64,000 bases of DNA from Siminovitchia sediminis (GCF_042680885.1 NZ_JBHUEO010000009.1:9376-73375), one strand, 5' to 3'. Positions 7,938 through 17,288 are shown, numbered from the stretch's first letter. The notes: generated by a model from the sequence alone, not told the origin. Numbers and translations: made by a program.

Positions 7938-9608
7938 TCACTCAGCCGTTTCCTGTTTACGGATAAGCAATTCCCCTTCACCACTTACTTTTATTTCATG
8001 TTTTCGGAAAAAAGACTCTCTTGCGGCAGCCTCATCCGGAAAGAAGGAGGAGGCGCCGATCTTTTGATATAAACCGCTCTTTTTAAACAAATCTACTCCC
8101 CAATCCGGCAAACCTGAAACAAGGACGGTACTCCCGGCCTTCTTGATGTTATCAATGATAATCGAAAGCTTATCTTCCCCGGTCGCATCGATCATTGTGA
8201 TATGCTGCATATCCAGAAGGATTACTCGCGGCATTCTTTGAATAGAAGCCATCAAGGAATGTTCAAAGCTTTGGGCCGTCCCAAAAAATAAGGGTCCGCG
8301 GATGGTGAACCGCTTGATTTGGAAGTGGGCGGTTAAATCCAAGGTTTCCTGGCGCTGTACGTCCCGATCCACAATTTGCAGCTGCTCGCTTTTCTTTTTT
8401 ACAAAAGAAAGGATAGCCAGCAAAAGCCCGACTTGAACAGCAACGGTTAAGTTGACAAAGACAGTCAGCAAAAAAGTGACTGACAAAACGATTGAGTCGC
8501 CCGTTCTCAATTGCAGGATTTGCTTGAATGATTGTAATCCGCTCATATTCCAGGCAACTTGCATGAGCAGCGGTGCCATGGCTGCAAGCGGGATATAGGA
8601 AGCATAAGGTGCGAACAGCAGCAATGTCAATAACACGAAAACACTGTGGATCATACCCGACAATGGACTGACAGCTCCTGACTTAATATTGGTGGCTGTC
8701 CGTGCAATGGCACCTGTAGCCGGAATTCCTCCGAATAGTGGCGCAGCAATATTTGCAACGCCTTGCCCAAAAAGTTCGCGGTTCGACCGATGGCGGTCGC
8801 CTGTCATCCCATCGGCAACAACGGCGGATAACAGGGATTCAATTGCTCCGAGTGCAGCAATGATGAGCGCTGGAGTAAAGAGCGTAACAATTTTTTCCCA
8901 TGTGATGTTCGGGAATTGAAACTCTGGCAAGGATTGCGGAATACCTCCATACGCGGTACCTACGGTTTCAACCTGCTCCGGAAAGAGGAGTGTTGCGCAT
9001 ATCGTGGGGATCACCAATCCGACGAGCAATACAGGTACACGCGGAAAGAATCTTGGAACCAGCAGTATGACAAGAAGCCCCATGGCTGCAGTCAAAACAC
9101 TATACCCGTTAAAATCCCCAAGGCCGCTGACAAATTCAATCATGTTTTGATGGAAATATTCATGACTGTCGAGCTGCAGTCCAAAGAAGTTTCCCAGCTG
9201 GCCTGAAAAAATGATCACAGCAATCCCGGTTGTAAACCCGATTGTTACTGATCTCGGGATAAAATGAACCAGGTTCCCAAGTTTGAAAAAACTCATGAGG
9301 ACGAGCAGGACCCCGGCCATCAAGCCGGCAATCAGCAGATCCTCATAGCCATACTGAAGGACGATGGCAAGTAAAATCGGAATGAACGCTCCAGTAGGAC
9401 CTGCAATTTGAAAGCGTGAGCCGCCGAGCAAAGATACAATGAACCCGGCAATAATCGTCGTATATATACCATATTCCGGCTTGACGCCGGATGCCATGGC
9501 AAAAGCCATTCCAAGAGGAATGGCTACAATACCGACAGTAATTCCGGAAATGAAATCTTTGCGGAGGCTTGCGGGCTGGTAACCTCGGAACCGATCGTCA
9601 GCAAACAA
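7938..9608 (-). CDS. SulP family anion transporter with STAS domain
   Basis: About 556 residues. Transporter domain of 10-14 membrane segments in residues 20-400, beginning with the family pattern DFISGITVGIVAIPLGMAFA, then a cytoplasmic STAS domain (about residues 430-545, with LLDMQHITMIDATG). SulP proteins carry sulfate, bicarbonate or dicarboxylates; nothing nearby decides which. I favour start TTG 9608, seven bases after AGGTG, over the frame's first TTG at 9629, which would add a short cysteine-rich stretch without a ribosome site. Monocistronic. Confidence 0.9.
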   Translation of the reverse strand: MFADDRFRGYQPASLRKDFISGITVGIVAIPLGMAFAMASGVKPEYGIYTTIIAGFIVSLLGGSRFQIAGPTGAFIPILLAIVLQYGYEDLLIAGLMAGVLLVLMSFFKLGNLVHFIPRSVTIGFTTGIAVIIFSGQLGNFFGLQLDSHEYFHQNMIEFVSGLGDFNGYSVLTAAMGLLVILLVPRFFPRVPVLLVGLVIPTICATLLFPEQVETVGTAYGGIPQSLPEFQFPNITWEKIVTLFTPALIIAALGAIESLLSAVVADGMTGDRHRSNRELFGQGVANIAAPLFGGIPATGAIARTATNIKSGAVSPLSGMIHSVFVLLTLLLFAPYASYIPLAAMAPLLMQVAWNMSGLQSFKQILQLRTGDSIVLSVTFLLTVFVNLTVAVQVGLLLAILSFVKKKSEQLQIVDRDVQRQETLDLTAHFQIKRFTIRGPLFFGTAQSFEHSLMASIQRMPRVILLDMQHITMIDATGEDKLSIIIDNIKKAGSTVLVSGLPDWGVDLFKKSGLYQKIGASSFFPDEAAARESFFRKHEIKVSGEGELLIRKQETAE

Positions 9609-9752
9609 TCCACAACACCTCAATAGCAATCTTTTCTATAAATTTAATAGAAAATGAATGTAATTTGTATAACTCATTCCATTATACATTGAAAACACAG
9701 GAAAATCAATAAGATTATTTAATAAACATACAAAATAATGTATAAATGAGAA

Positions 9753-9779
9753 AGGAAGCGATAGACAACTCCGCTTCCT
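9753..9779 (-). terminator. Hairpin terminator downstream of sspO
   Basis: AGGAAGCG (9753-9760) pairs perfectly with CGCTTCCT (9772-9779), eight base pairs. On the minus strand it follows the sspO stop codon by eight bases and is followed by a T-rich tract. Confidence 0.65.
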
Positions 9780-9786
9780 GGATTTT

Positions 9787-9924
9787 TCATTGATTCTTTT
9801 TTCTTTTTTTGTTATGAAGTTTTTGTGCAGTGGTTAATGGTTCATTTTCTTCGATCTTTGCCCCAAAGTTCTGCTTCTTTTCGGGATTCATGCCTTCAAT
9901 ATTGCTAGATGTTCGTTTGTCCAT
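9787..9924 (-). CDS. sspO: Small acid-soluble spore protein O-like
   Basis: 45-residue basic protein. The central GMN-x4-K-x5-GA pattern and the C-terminal end PLT-x2-Q-x3-NKKRKKNQ match SspO (CotK) of Bacillus, a minor SASP packed in the forespore core; relatives are 48-49 residues. Start ATG 9924 is nine bases after GGAGG (9938-9934) within GGAGGTGA; an ATG three bases earlier (9927) is also possible. In B. subtilis sspO lies with sspP beside the aconitase gene; here it is alone, next to a SulP gene. It is expected under forespore sigma-G control, but I could not fix a convincing sigma-G promoter. Confidence 0.85.
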   Translation of the reverse strand: MDKRTSSNIEGMNPEKKQNFGAKIEENEPLTTAQKLHNKKRKKNQ

Positions 9925-9939
9925 CATGCATCACCTCCA

Positions 9940-10190
9940 AAAGGTATTTTTTCCCAAAAGGGCAGGAATTATTCCAGCCGCTGAAACCGGATTGTTACAA
10001 ACCAGAATTAACAATATAGCCTAACGAAAATGTAGAGATGGTTGTTGGAAGAATAATCACGGATCCAATAGCTGAACCTAATTTTTTTTATAAAATTTTA
10101 TGTGGTCTGAAAATGTGAAAAATCGGGAGTTTATCAGGTTTAGAAGCCCTTTTTCCTATACCTTTTGATCTAATAGTGAGAAAAAATTTA
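9940..10190. other. Gene-free AT-rich intergenic region
   Basis: Between the sspO ribosome site and the control region of the 10.2 kb operon I see no gene, RNA or repeat. It should contain the sspO promoter. Confidence 0.5.
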
Positions 10191-10192
10191 CT

Positions 10193-10206
10193 TGTAAGCG
10201 TTGACA
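10193..10206 (+). promoter_or_regulatory. cre site (CcpA operator)
   Basis: TGTAAGCGTTGACA fits the catabolite-responsive element consensus TGWAANCGNTNWCA at every position. Its last six bases are the -35 box of the promoter below, so CcpA binding would repress. Confidence 0.8.
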
Positions 10207-10229
10207 AGGATCGACATTCGAATTATGAT
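10201..10229 (+). promoter_or_regulatory. Sigma-A promoter of the 10.2 kb catabolic locus
   Basis: TTGACA (10201-10206) and TATGAT (10224-10229) with a 17-base spacer. The start of transcription would fall near 10236, just before the putative GntR operator. Confidence 0.75.
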
Positions 10230-10241
10230 GTTTACAAGTAA

Positions 10242-10255
10242 TACCGGTCCTACCA
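10242..10255 (+). promoter_or_regulatory. Putative GntR/FCD operator, copy 1
   Basis: TACCGGTCCTACCA differs by one base from TACCGGTCATACCA in front of the regulator gene (11341-11354). It sits directly downstream of the promoter, a typical repressor position. Confidence 0.6.
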
Positions 10256-10319
10256 GTTGGACATGTTGGAAGCGCATTCTTTTAAACAAGCAAATGAGGT
10301 TGATAGAGAGGGGCGTTTT

Positions 10320-11285
10320 ATGAGTTTTCTAGTTTACATACCGCAGGATATAGAAAAAGAGGGGAAGGAATTCCTAAAAGAAAAAGGATATGATTATATC
10401 ATCGGATCTGATCTCTCTCAGGAAACTTTAATAAGGGAGGTCAAGGATTGTGACGCCATTCTTACAAGGTCCAATGCGATGATTACGGAGCATGTGATCA
10501 ATGCAGGCAAGAAACTCAAAGTAATTGCAAAGTATGGAGTCGGCCTCGACAATATTGATATTGAAGCGGCGACAAAAAGGGGCATTTATGTCACCAATAC
10601 ACCGGAGGCTAATGCGAATGTTGTGGCCGAACATGTGATGGCACTGATGCTGGCACTTTCCAAAAACTTACTCCCCATGGACAAAGAACTTAGGAAAGGA
10701 AACTTCGCTTACCGGACTGAACGCTTCAGCGTTGATCTGGAGCATAAAACGCTCGGAATTGTCGGACTTGGGAGAATTGGACGTCTTGTGGCAAAAAAAG
10801 CACGGTATGGTTTTGATATGAAAGTTATCGGCTATGATCCTTACATGACGGCGACCATACCGGAAATAGAAAAAACTGAAGACCTAAACGGGTTATTACA
10901 AAACTCTGACTTTATCAGTCTTCATCTTCCGCTCACAAAAGATACTAAAGGCGTGATCGGCAGTGAGCAGTTTAAATGGATGAAACCTTCCGCCTATCTG
11001 ATCAATGCGGCGAGAGGCGGTGTCGTCAATGAAAACGATTTAGCCAAAGCTCTGAGAGAAGGTGTAATTGCCGGAGCGGGGATTGACGTCTTTGAGCAGG
11101 AACCGCCCAATCCGGACAACCCGCTGTTTTCTTTGGACAACGCCATCTTAACACCGCATAGCGCAGCCCTTTCAACAGAGGGAGCAGCCCGAATGTCTCT
11201 GCATGCAGCGATGCAAGTGGATGAGGCTCTCAAAGGAGAAATACCGAGGTGGGCTGTAAATGAGGTAACAAGCAAAACAAAATAA
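10320..11285 (+). CDS. D-2-hydroxyacid dehydrogenase (phosphoglycerate dehydrogenase-like)
   Basis: 321 residues, NAD-dependent D-isomer dehydrogenase without the ACT domain of biosynthetic SerA. Rossmann motif GIVGLGRIGRLVAKKA near residue 145; catalytic Arg in NAARGG, Glu in DVFEQEPP, His in LTPHSAA. It probably interconverts a 2-hydroxyacid and 2-oxoacid in a catabolic route rather than making serine. I start at ATG 10320, preceded by GAGAGGGG; the frame is open from 10257 but that region contains the operator. It is the first gene of the locus and is separated from the regulator gene by a second operator copy. Confidence 0.85.
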   Translation: MSFLVYIPQDIEKEGKEFLKEKGYDYIIGSDLSQETLIREVKDCDAILTRSNAMITEHVINAGKKLKVIAKYGVGLDNIDIEAATKRGIYVTNTPEANANVVAEHVMALMLALSKNLLPMDKELRKGNFAYRTERFSVDLEHKTLGIVGLGRIGRLVAKKARYGFDMKVIGYDPYMTATIPEIEKTEDLNGLLQNSDFISLHLPLTKDTKGVIGSEQFKWMKPSAYLINAARGGVVNENDLAKALREGVIAGAGIDVFEQEPPNPDNPLFSLDNAILTPHSAALSTEGAARMSLHAAMQVDEALKGEIPRWAVNEVTSKTK

Positions 11286-11340
11286 TGAAGAACAGGAGTA
11301 GAAATCTTCCATCTTTACTCTCATTCGACCTTATTGGTCT

Positions 11341-11354
11341 TACCGGTCATACCA
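11341..11354 (+). promoter_or_regulatory. Putative GntR/FCD operator, copy 2
   Basis: TACCGGTCATACCA lies at the centre of a longer imperfect palindrome, ATTGGT at 11334-11339 mirrored by ACCAAT at 11352-11357. It is 34 bases before the regulator start codon, suggesting autoregulation and control of the downstream genes. Confidence 0.6.
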
Positions 11355-11390
11355 ATTTTTGTTTTTGCTTTAGCCATAAAGGAGAAACAA

Positions 11391-12092
11391 ATGGATAATT
11401 TATTATACAGTGACATTGTAAGAGAGCTTGAGAAAAAAATTATGACTCATGAATTTCAGGAAAACCACAAACTGCCATCAGAAAGAGAACTGGCTGCCCA
11501 TTACCGCGTTAGCCGGAATGTAGTCAGGGAAGCCCTGACTGAATTAAGAGTCAAGGGGCTGGTGGAAATCAAGCCGGGAAAAGGGGTTTATGTCACCAAG
11601 CCCAATGAAGATATTGTCACCGAGTCATTGCAAAGAGTACTTCATACAAATGGGGTTACCCTTGAAAATATATTGGATGTCCGTGAGCAGCTGGAGATTT
11701 TAATTATTGAAACAGCTGTTGAAAACGCCCGGCCGAAGGGCGTGGAGGAACTGAGAAAGATTTTCTTGGAAATGGATAGAAGCAAGCGCAACATCCAGAA
11801 GTTTATTGAATGCGATGCTGAGTTTCATTTGAAACTGGCACAATCCACCGAAAATAAAGCCTTGTATGTACTGATCCATTCTTTTTTTGATCTGACAGAA
11901 AGAGAGCTTTTTAATATTACAACCTATACACCATCCAGCGTCCATGAAGCTCAGGAGCATCATGCACAGCTGCTGGAGGCAGTTGAAACAAGAGACAAGA
12001 AACTGGCGGTCAGTACCATTAAAAAGCATATGGGTTTGTTGAGAGATGAAATAAAGATGTTAAAAGAACAAGGATTATTAAATGAGGAGTGA
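11391..12092 (+). CDS. GntR family regulator, FCD (FadR-like) subfamily
   Basis: 233 residues. N-terminal winged helix (about residues 10-70; LPSERELAAHYRVSRNVVREAL) and an all-helical FCD ligand domain (about 85-220) with metal-site residues of the subfamily (D-x3-H in DAEFHLKL, H-x3-H near EAQEHHAQLLEA). FCD regulators sense carboxylates and usually repress the adjacent catabolic genes. Start ATG 11391 follows AAAGGAG; the frame is open from 11334 but that part covers the operator. It precedes the aldehyde dehydrogenase gene by four bases, so it is probably co-transcribed with it. Confidence 0.92.
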   Translation: MDNLLYSDIVRELEKKIMTHEFQENHKLPSERELAAHYRVSRNVVREALTELRVKGLVEIKPGKGVYVTKPNEDIVTESLQRVLHTNGVTLENILDVREQLEILIIETAVENARPKGVEELRKIFLEMDRSKRNIQKFIECDAEFHLKLAQSTENKALYVLIHSFFDLTERELFNITTYTPSSVHEAQEHHAQLLEAVETRDKKLAVSTIKKHMGLLRDEIKMLKEQGLLNEE

Positions 12093-12096
12093 TTCG

Positions 12097-13518
12097 ATGT
12101 TTATCAATGGTGAATGGAGAAAAACAGATCAAACGCTTGATGTAGTGAATCCGGCTACAGGCAAAACAGAGTATCAAATATATTCCGGAAATGAAAGCGA
12201 TGTCGCAGAAGCGATCAAAGCTGCAAAGGATGCATTCCCGGCATGGTCAGAAAAAGCAGCCATTGAAAGAGCTGACCTGCTGTTTGATATCTATCACAGC
12301 ATGCTGGAAAAGAAAGAACAACTCGCAGAAGTGATTACAAAGGAAATGGGAAAGCCGATCAGGGATGCCCGCGGTGAAGTCCAGTCTGCCATCGATTATT
12401 TCAGATGGTATGCAGAAGAAGCGCGCAGAGTATACGGGGAAACTATTCCTGCAAGCGCACCTGATAAGCGGATCATGGTCATCAAGCAGCCCATCGGTGT
12501 TGTCGGTGCAATCACGCCATGGAATTTCCCGCTTTCCATGATTGCCAGAAAAGTAGCTCCTGCTTTTGCTGCCGGCTGTACACTCGTTCTGAAACCGTCA
12601 AGCAAAGCACCGCAATCTGCGTTTGAAATGGCTAAAATTTTTGAACAAGTCGGCATTCCAAAAGGCGTGTTCAACCTTGTTATGGCTCCTTCATCTGTAG
12701 TGACTGAAGAACTGATGAACAGCAGAGATGTAAAGAAAATCACTTTCACTGGTTCTACGAGAGTCGGAAAGATGCTGATGGAAAAGGCAGCAAAAACAGT
12801 CAAGCGCATCTCCATGGAGCTAGGAGGTCATGCTCCGTTCATCGTATTTGAAGATGCAGATCTGGACCAGGCAGCACAGGACCTGCTGGCAACGAAATTC
12901 AGATGTTCAGGCCAAATGTGTACATCTACAAACCGTATTTTTGTAGCAGAGAGCGTTGCTGAAGCGTTTACTGAAAAAGTGGCCAATATCGTAAAAGACC
13001 TGAAGGTAGGGAATGGCTTGGATGATGAGACATCCGTAGGGCCTGTCATCGATAGCAATGCAGTGGAAAAAATCAAATCCCAAATTGATGATGCTGTGAA
13101 CAAAGGTGCCAGCGTAATTGCCAATGAATTTGAATTAGCTGCAGACCTGGAAAAAGGAAACTTTGTCAATCCAACTATATTGACGAACGTGACACAGGAG
13201 ATGGACATCTTTACCGAAGAAACCTTCGGTCCGGTAGCACCGATCATTACCTTCTCTTCAGAAGACGAATTGCTTAAAGTTGTTAACCATGAAGAATACG
13301 GATTGGCAGCTTACTTATATTCTAATGATATGTCCCGTGTCATCCGGATTTCTGAAAAACTGGAATATGGAATGGTCGGAGTCAACGATCCTCTTCCGTT
13401 CGTTGTTCAAAGCCCGTTTGGCGGTGTGAAAGAGAGCGGGATGGGCAAAGAAGGCGGCCATCATGGCATCGAAGGATATTTAGAGGAAAAATTGGTGGCT
13501 ATTAAGTATAAGAGGTGA
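12097..13518 (+). CDS. NAD(P)-dependent aldehyde dehydrogenase (succinate-semialdehyde type)
   Basis: 473 residues, full-length ALDH. N-terminal FINGEW and NPATG, cofactor site GAITPWNFPLSM near residue 150, catalytic Glu in MELGGHAP and catalytic Cys in SGQMCTS. Nearest in character to succinate- or glutarate-semialdehyde dehydrogenases, but the substrate is unproven. Start ATG 12097 follows GAGGAG; five residues of upstream frame are ignored because they overlap the regulator gene. Inside the catabolic operon it would oxidise an aldehyde intermediate to an acid. Confidence 0.9.
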   Translation: MFINGEWRKTDQTLDVVNPATGKTEYQIYSGNESDVAEAIKAAKDAFPAWSEKAAIERADLLFDIYHSMLEKKEQLAEVITKEMGKPIRDARGEVQSAIDYFRWYAEEARRVYGETIPASAPDKRIMVIKQPIGVVGAITPWNFPLSMIARKVAPAFAAGCTLVLKPSSKAPQSAFEMAKIFEQVGIPKGVFNLVMAPSSVVTEELMNSRDVKKITFTGSTRVGKMLMEKAAKTVKRISMELGGHAPFIVFEDADLDQAAQDLLATKFRCSGQMCTSTNRIFVAESVAEAFTEKVANIVKDLKVGNGLDDETSVGPVIDSNAVEKIKSQIDDAVNKGASVIANEFELAADLEKGNFVNPTILTNVTQEMDIFTEETFGPVAPIITFSSEDELLKVVNHEEYGLAAYLYSNDMSRVIRISEKLEYGMVGVNDPLPFVVQSPFGGVKESGMGKEGGHHGIEGYLEEKLVAIKYKR

Positions 13519-13523
13519 ATCAA

Positions 13524-15179
13524 TTGCGTTGGGATGTCAATGAGATTGCAATAGAAATGGAAAGACTGACCGTAGAGCTGGTCAATGTCAAGAGTGTAAA
13601 CGGTACAGCGGGTGAAGTTGAGATAGCGGATAAAATTGAAAATATATTAAGAAGTTATCCTTATTTTGAGGAACACCCTCAGCAGGTATGGACAAAAACA
13701 GTAGACGACGATCCCCTGCAGAGAAAAAGTGTGCTTGCCCTTTTAAAAAGTGAGGAACCGTCCGATAAAACCATTCTCTTGCATGCACACACCGACACAG
13801 TGACCATTGATGATTTTGGGAGCCTGAAAGAATACGCTGCACATCCCTATGAGCTGATGGAGAGACTGAAAGAAACTGATCTGCTGCCAGAGGTTAGGGC
13901 GGACCTGGAATCAGGTGACTGGCTCTTTGGGCGCGGCTCGGTTGACATGAAAAGCGGAGCAGCTGCACATTTACTCGTACTAAAGTATTTATCTGAGAAC
14001 AGACACGTATTTACAGGGAATATTTTATTCATGACGAACCCGATCGAAGAAACAACACACGGGGGAATCATCGATGTCCTTCCGGAGTTGGAAAGGCTGC
14101 AGTCAGAAGAGCAGATCGACTTTGAATGTGCGATTAATACGGACTTCGTGGGTCCTTTATACAAGGGAGATTTGACCAGGTATATCTATTTGGGATCTGT
14201 TGGAAAGTTGCTGCCGTCTTTTTATATCCGAGGCAAAGAAACACATGTGGGACAGGCGTATGAAGGATTGGATCCTAATTTAATAGCTTCCGAGATTACA
14301 AGAAGAATAGATTTAAATGCCGACTTGGCGGATGAGGCAGAAGGTGAAGTGACTCAGCCGCCGGTTACCCTGAAGCAAAAAGATTTGAAGCCAACCTATA
14401 ACGTCCAGACACCTATTTCAAGTTTCGTGTATTTTAACTATTATGTGCATCAAATTACGCCTGATAAAATTTTGGATCAGCTGCAGGGTATAGCCAGAGA
14501 AGCCTTTGATGATGTGATTGAAACGTTGAATACCCAGTACAATAGACACTGTGAGAGGTCTGGAATGCAGTATAAGCAGCTGTCATGGAAGACAAGAGTG
14601 GTCACGTATGAAGAGCTGTATAACAAAGTTTTCGATCTTCATGGTGAAAAAGTAAATGAGCGTTTGAACAGGATCTTGGACCAACATGCAAAAGAGTTGG
14701 ATCCTAGAGAAGTAGGACGTCTCATGGTGGAAGAGCTGCTGTTGCTCGACAACGACCAGTCACCGGTCATCGTGTTGTTTTTCGCCACCCCGTACGTTCC
14801 AAGAAACTTTGTTAAAGGAAAGTCGAAGAAAGAACAAGATTTGCTGGAAAAATTGAATGCGCTCATCCAGGAAACTGAAGCCGAGACGGGAGATACATTT
14901 GCAGTCCATAAATTCTTCCCATCGTTAACTGACAGCAGCTATTTATGTCTGGATGATACGGATGAAGAGGTCAAAGTGCTAAAGAGCAATTTTCCGGGAA
15001 TGGACACCTTATACCCTGTACCGATTGAAAAAATTAGGAAGCTCAACATACCGGCCATGAACTTTGGCACATGGGGCAAGGATGCCCATAAAAAGACAGA
15101 GCGTGTCTATAAGCCTTATACATTCGGTGTACTGCCTTCCTTATTAAAGAATTATTGTTTAAAAGTATTAAATAAATAA
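13524..15179 (+). CDS. M20 family metallopeptidase, RocB-like
   Basis: About 551 residues, the length of RocB of B. subtilis (arginine utilisation, exact reaction unknown). Metal ligands of M20 enzymes are visible: HAHTDTV near residue 88, GRGSVDMKSG near 140, and catalytic Glu-Glu in NPIEETTHGG. It would hydrolyse an amide or peptide bond of a small substrate in the cytosol. Start uncertain: TTG 13524 has AGAGGTGA six to seven bases before it; GTG 13515 overlaps the previous stop. The pairing with an amidohydrolase gene further on suggests an amide-containing substrate for the pathway. Confidence 0.85.
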   Translation: MRWDVNEIAIEMERLTVELVNVKSVNGTAGEVEIADKIENILRSYPYFEEHPQQVWTKTVDDDPLQRKSVLALLKSEEPSDKTILLHAHTDTVTIDDFGSLKEYAAHPYELMERLKETDLLPEVRADLESGDWLFGRGSVDMKSGAAAHLLVLKYLSENRHVFTGNILFMTNPIEETTHGGIIDVLPELERLQSEEQIDFECAINTDFVGPLYKGDLTRYIYLGSVGKLLPSFYIRGKETHVGQAYEGLDPNLIASEITRRIDLNADLADEAEGEVTQPPVTLKQKDLKPTYNVQTPISSFVYFNYYVHQITPDKILDQLQGIAREAFDDVIETLNTQYNRHCERSGMQYKQLSWKTRVVTYEELYNKVFDLHGEKVNERLNRILDQHAKELDPREVGRLMVEELLLLDNDQSPVIVLFFATPYVPRNFVKGKSKKEQDLLEKLNALIQETEAETGDTFAVHKFFPSLTDSSYLCLDDTDEEVKVLKSNFPGMDTLYPVPIEKIRKLNIPAMNFGTWGKDAHKKTERVYKPYTFGVLPSLLKNYCLKVLNK

Positions 15180-15205
15180 TCTGTGGGAGAAAAGGGGGTA
15201 TTCCT

Positions 15206-16153
15206 ATGCTATTGATCACCGTCTATGATATGCCTGATGAGCATGTAGAACGAATTAAAGAGATAGTGGACATGCCGGTCCTCGTGGATCCAAATTTGGA
15301 AAACTTAATCGCTCCATTAGATCAAGTCGAGATCTTAATCACTTACGGTTTAGAGAATATAAATGCAGATTTACTTGATCGCATGCCGGCTCTGAGATGG
15401 ATTCAAGTGTTTCAGACTGGTGTGGAACATATCGCTTTGGATGCGGTAAGCGAACGGGGAATTATGCTGACCAATGTAAGAGGGATTTACAATTCTCCCA
15501 TGTCAGAATATGTCATGAGCATTGTGCTGTACGTGACACGTGATATTGAGCGCTTTATCCGCAACCAAAAGCTCCGAAAATTTGACAGAACTAAACTGGT
15601 GGATGAAGTAAAAGGCAAGACAATGGGGATATTTGGGACTGGTACGATTGGTCAGGAAGTGGCGAATAAAGCAAAAGCTTTCGATATGAAGGTGTTGGGA
15701 TTTAACACATCCGGCCGTCCAGTGGAGCCATTTGATGAAGTGTATACATGGAATAGCAAAGACGAGATGCTCAGACAATGCGACTTTGTCGTATTGCTTC
15801 TTCCGGAAACGGAACAAACACGCAATTTCATCAGTAAAAAAGAATTGAAATTGATGAAAGAAGATGCGTATCTGATCAATATTGGACGGGGGCCTCTAAT
15901 TGATGACAATGCTCTGATCCAAAGCGTCGTGAATGGAGACATAAAAGGAGCAGCCCTTGACGTCTTTGATGAGGAGCCCCTACCAGAGGACAGTCCATTG
16001 TGGGATGTAGAAAATATCCTTATTACCCCACATTTATCAGGCAAGTCTGTTCGGTTCTTTGAGCGAAGTATCAATATTTTCGAAGAGAACTATCCCGCTT
16101 ATAAGAATGGAAAGGAATTAACATTTCTCATCGACCCTGTTCGAGGATATTAA
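15206..16153 (+). CDS. D-2-hydroxyacid dehydrogenase (hydroxypyruvate/glyoxylate reductase-like)
   Basis: 315 residues, second member of this family in the locus and clearly divergent from the first. Rossmann motif GIFGTGTIGQEVANKA near residue 140; Arg in NIGRGPLID, Glu in FDEEPLPEDSPLW, His in TPHLSG. The C-terminal pattern resembles glyoxylate/hydroxypyruvate reductases. Start ATG 15206 follows a GAAAAGGGGG ribosome site. It sits 26 bases after the M20 gene and before the TRAP genes. Confidence 0.85.
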   Translation: MLLITVYDMPDEHVERIKEIVDMPVLVDPNLENLIAPLDQVEILITYGLENINADLLDRMPALRWIQVFQTGVEHIALDAVSERGIMLTNVRGIYNSPMSEYVMSIVLYVTRDIERFIRNQKLRKFDRTKLVDEVKGKTMGIFGTGTIGQEVANKAKAFDMKVLGFNTSGRPVEPFDEVYTWNSKDEMLRQCDFVVLLLPETEQTRNFISKKELKLMKEDAYLINIGRGPLIDDNALIQSVVNGDIKGAALDVFDEEPLPEDSPLWDVENILITPHLSGKSVRFFERSINIFEENYPAYKNGKELTFLIDPVRGY

Positions 16154-16198
16154 TAAACATACATTTAATTAAAACCATTTAATTGGAGGGAAAGAAAC

Positions 16199-17248
16199 AT
16201 GACAATTTTCAAGAAGAAACCATTTATGCTCGTTCTTACAATACTCCTATCGATGACGATGGTGCTTGCAGCATGCGGCGGTGGTTCAGAAGAGGCTGGC
16301 GGTGACAGCGGAGACAGTGGTTCTGATGATACGTATACAATCCGGGTAGCCTATTCTGTACCTGAAGACCATGCATCTCACATTGCTGGCTTGGCATTTA
16401 AAGAAGATATTGAGGAAAAGTCTGATGGAAGAATTCAAATTGAGCTGTATCCAAACGGCCAGTTGTATGCATCTGACAGAGAAGCGGTTGAGGCGGTTCA
16501 ATTAAATAACATTGAAATGACAGTTGTTGCAACACCGACAATGGCAACTTTTACACCTGAGTTTTCAATTTTTGATTTACCTTTCTTGTTTGATTCCAGA
16601 GAAGCTGCTTATAAAGCGATGGATGGCGATTTGGGTGATGCTTTAAACGAAAAAGTAAGTGAAATTGGATTAGTAAGCTTGGGATATGGTGAGAACGGAT
16701 TCAGACATCTTTTGAATAGCAAGCGTCCGATTGAAAAGCCGGAGGATATGCAAGGACTTAAAATGAGGGTTATGGAAAACAAAGTTTACGAAGATATGTT
16801 TAATACGTTGGGGGCAAATTCATCTCCGCTTGCTTTTGGTGAATTATATTCAGCTCTCCAGCAAGGGGTATACGACGGAATGGATAACCCGATATCACTT
16901 GTCTCTTCTATGAAGTTTTATGAAGTACAAGAATATATGACATTGAGCAGCCATACATTTGCTCCAATCATTTCAGTGATGAATAAAGATTTCTATGACA
17001 GCTTGCCGGAAGACCTGCAAGAGATTCTGCAGGAATCCATGACAAATGTGTACAACCAAACACAGCGCGAAACAACTCAACAGCAGGATGAAGAGAAATT
17101 GGCAGAGTTGGAACAAGAATTGGAGATCAATGAATTGACAGCTGAGCAGAAAGAGGCTTTTGCTGAGGCGTTGCAGCCAATTTATGATAAGTACTCCGGA
17201 GACATTGGAGAAGACCTCATCGACATGGCAAGAGCAGCGAACGAATAA
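16199..17248 (+). CDS. dctP: TRAP transporter substrate-binding lipoprotein DctP
   Basis: 349 residues. Lipoprotein signal peptide with lipobox LAAC (Cys 26), a G/S/D-rich linker, then a DctP domain beginning RVAYSVPEDHASHIAGLAFKE. The conserved arginine that holds the substrate carboxylate is expected in the RHLLNSKRPI / KMRVMENKVY region. It binds an organic acid outside the membrane and hands it to the DctQM permease encoded next. Ribosome site TTGGAGGG. Confidence 0.93.
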   Translation: MTIFKKKPFMLVLTILLSMTMVLAACGGGSEEAGGDSGDSGSDDTYTIRVAYSVPEDHASHIAGLAFKEDIEEKSDGRIQIELYPNGQLYASDREAVEAVQLNNIEMTVVATPTMATFTPEFSIFDLPFLFDSREAAYKAMDGDLGDALNEKVSEIGLVSLGYGENGFRHLLNSKRPIEKPEDMQGLKMRVMENKVYEDMFNTLGANSSPLAFGELYSALQQGVYDGMDNPISLVSSMKFYEVQEYMTLSSHTFAPIISVMNKDFYDSLPEDLQEILQESMTNVYNQTQRETTQQQDEEKLAELEQELEINELTAEQKEAFAEALQPIYDKYSGDIGEDLIDMARAANE

Positions 17249-17288
17249 GCATCGTATTGTTTTCTCAAAAGAAGAGGGAGTTTGATCA

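Noticed and set aside
13847..14164. Long antisense frames within the RocB-like, aldehyde dehydrogenase and trp genes
   Set aside because: Typical mirror frames of codon-biased genes; no start signals and no recognisable protein.
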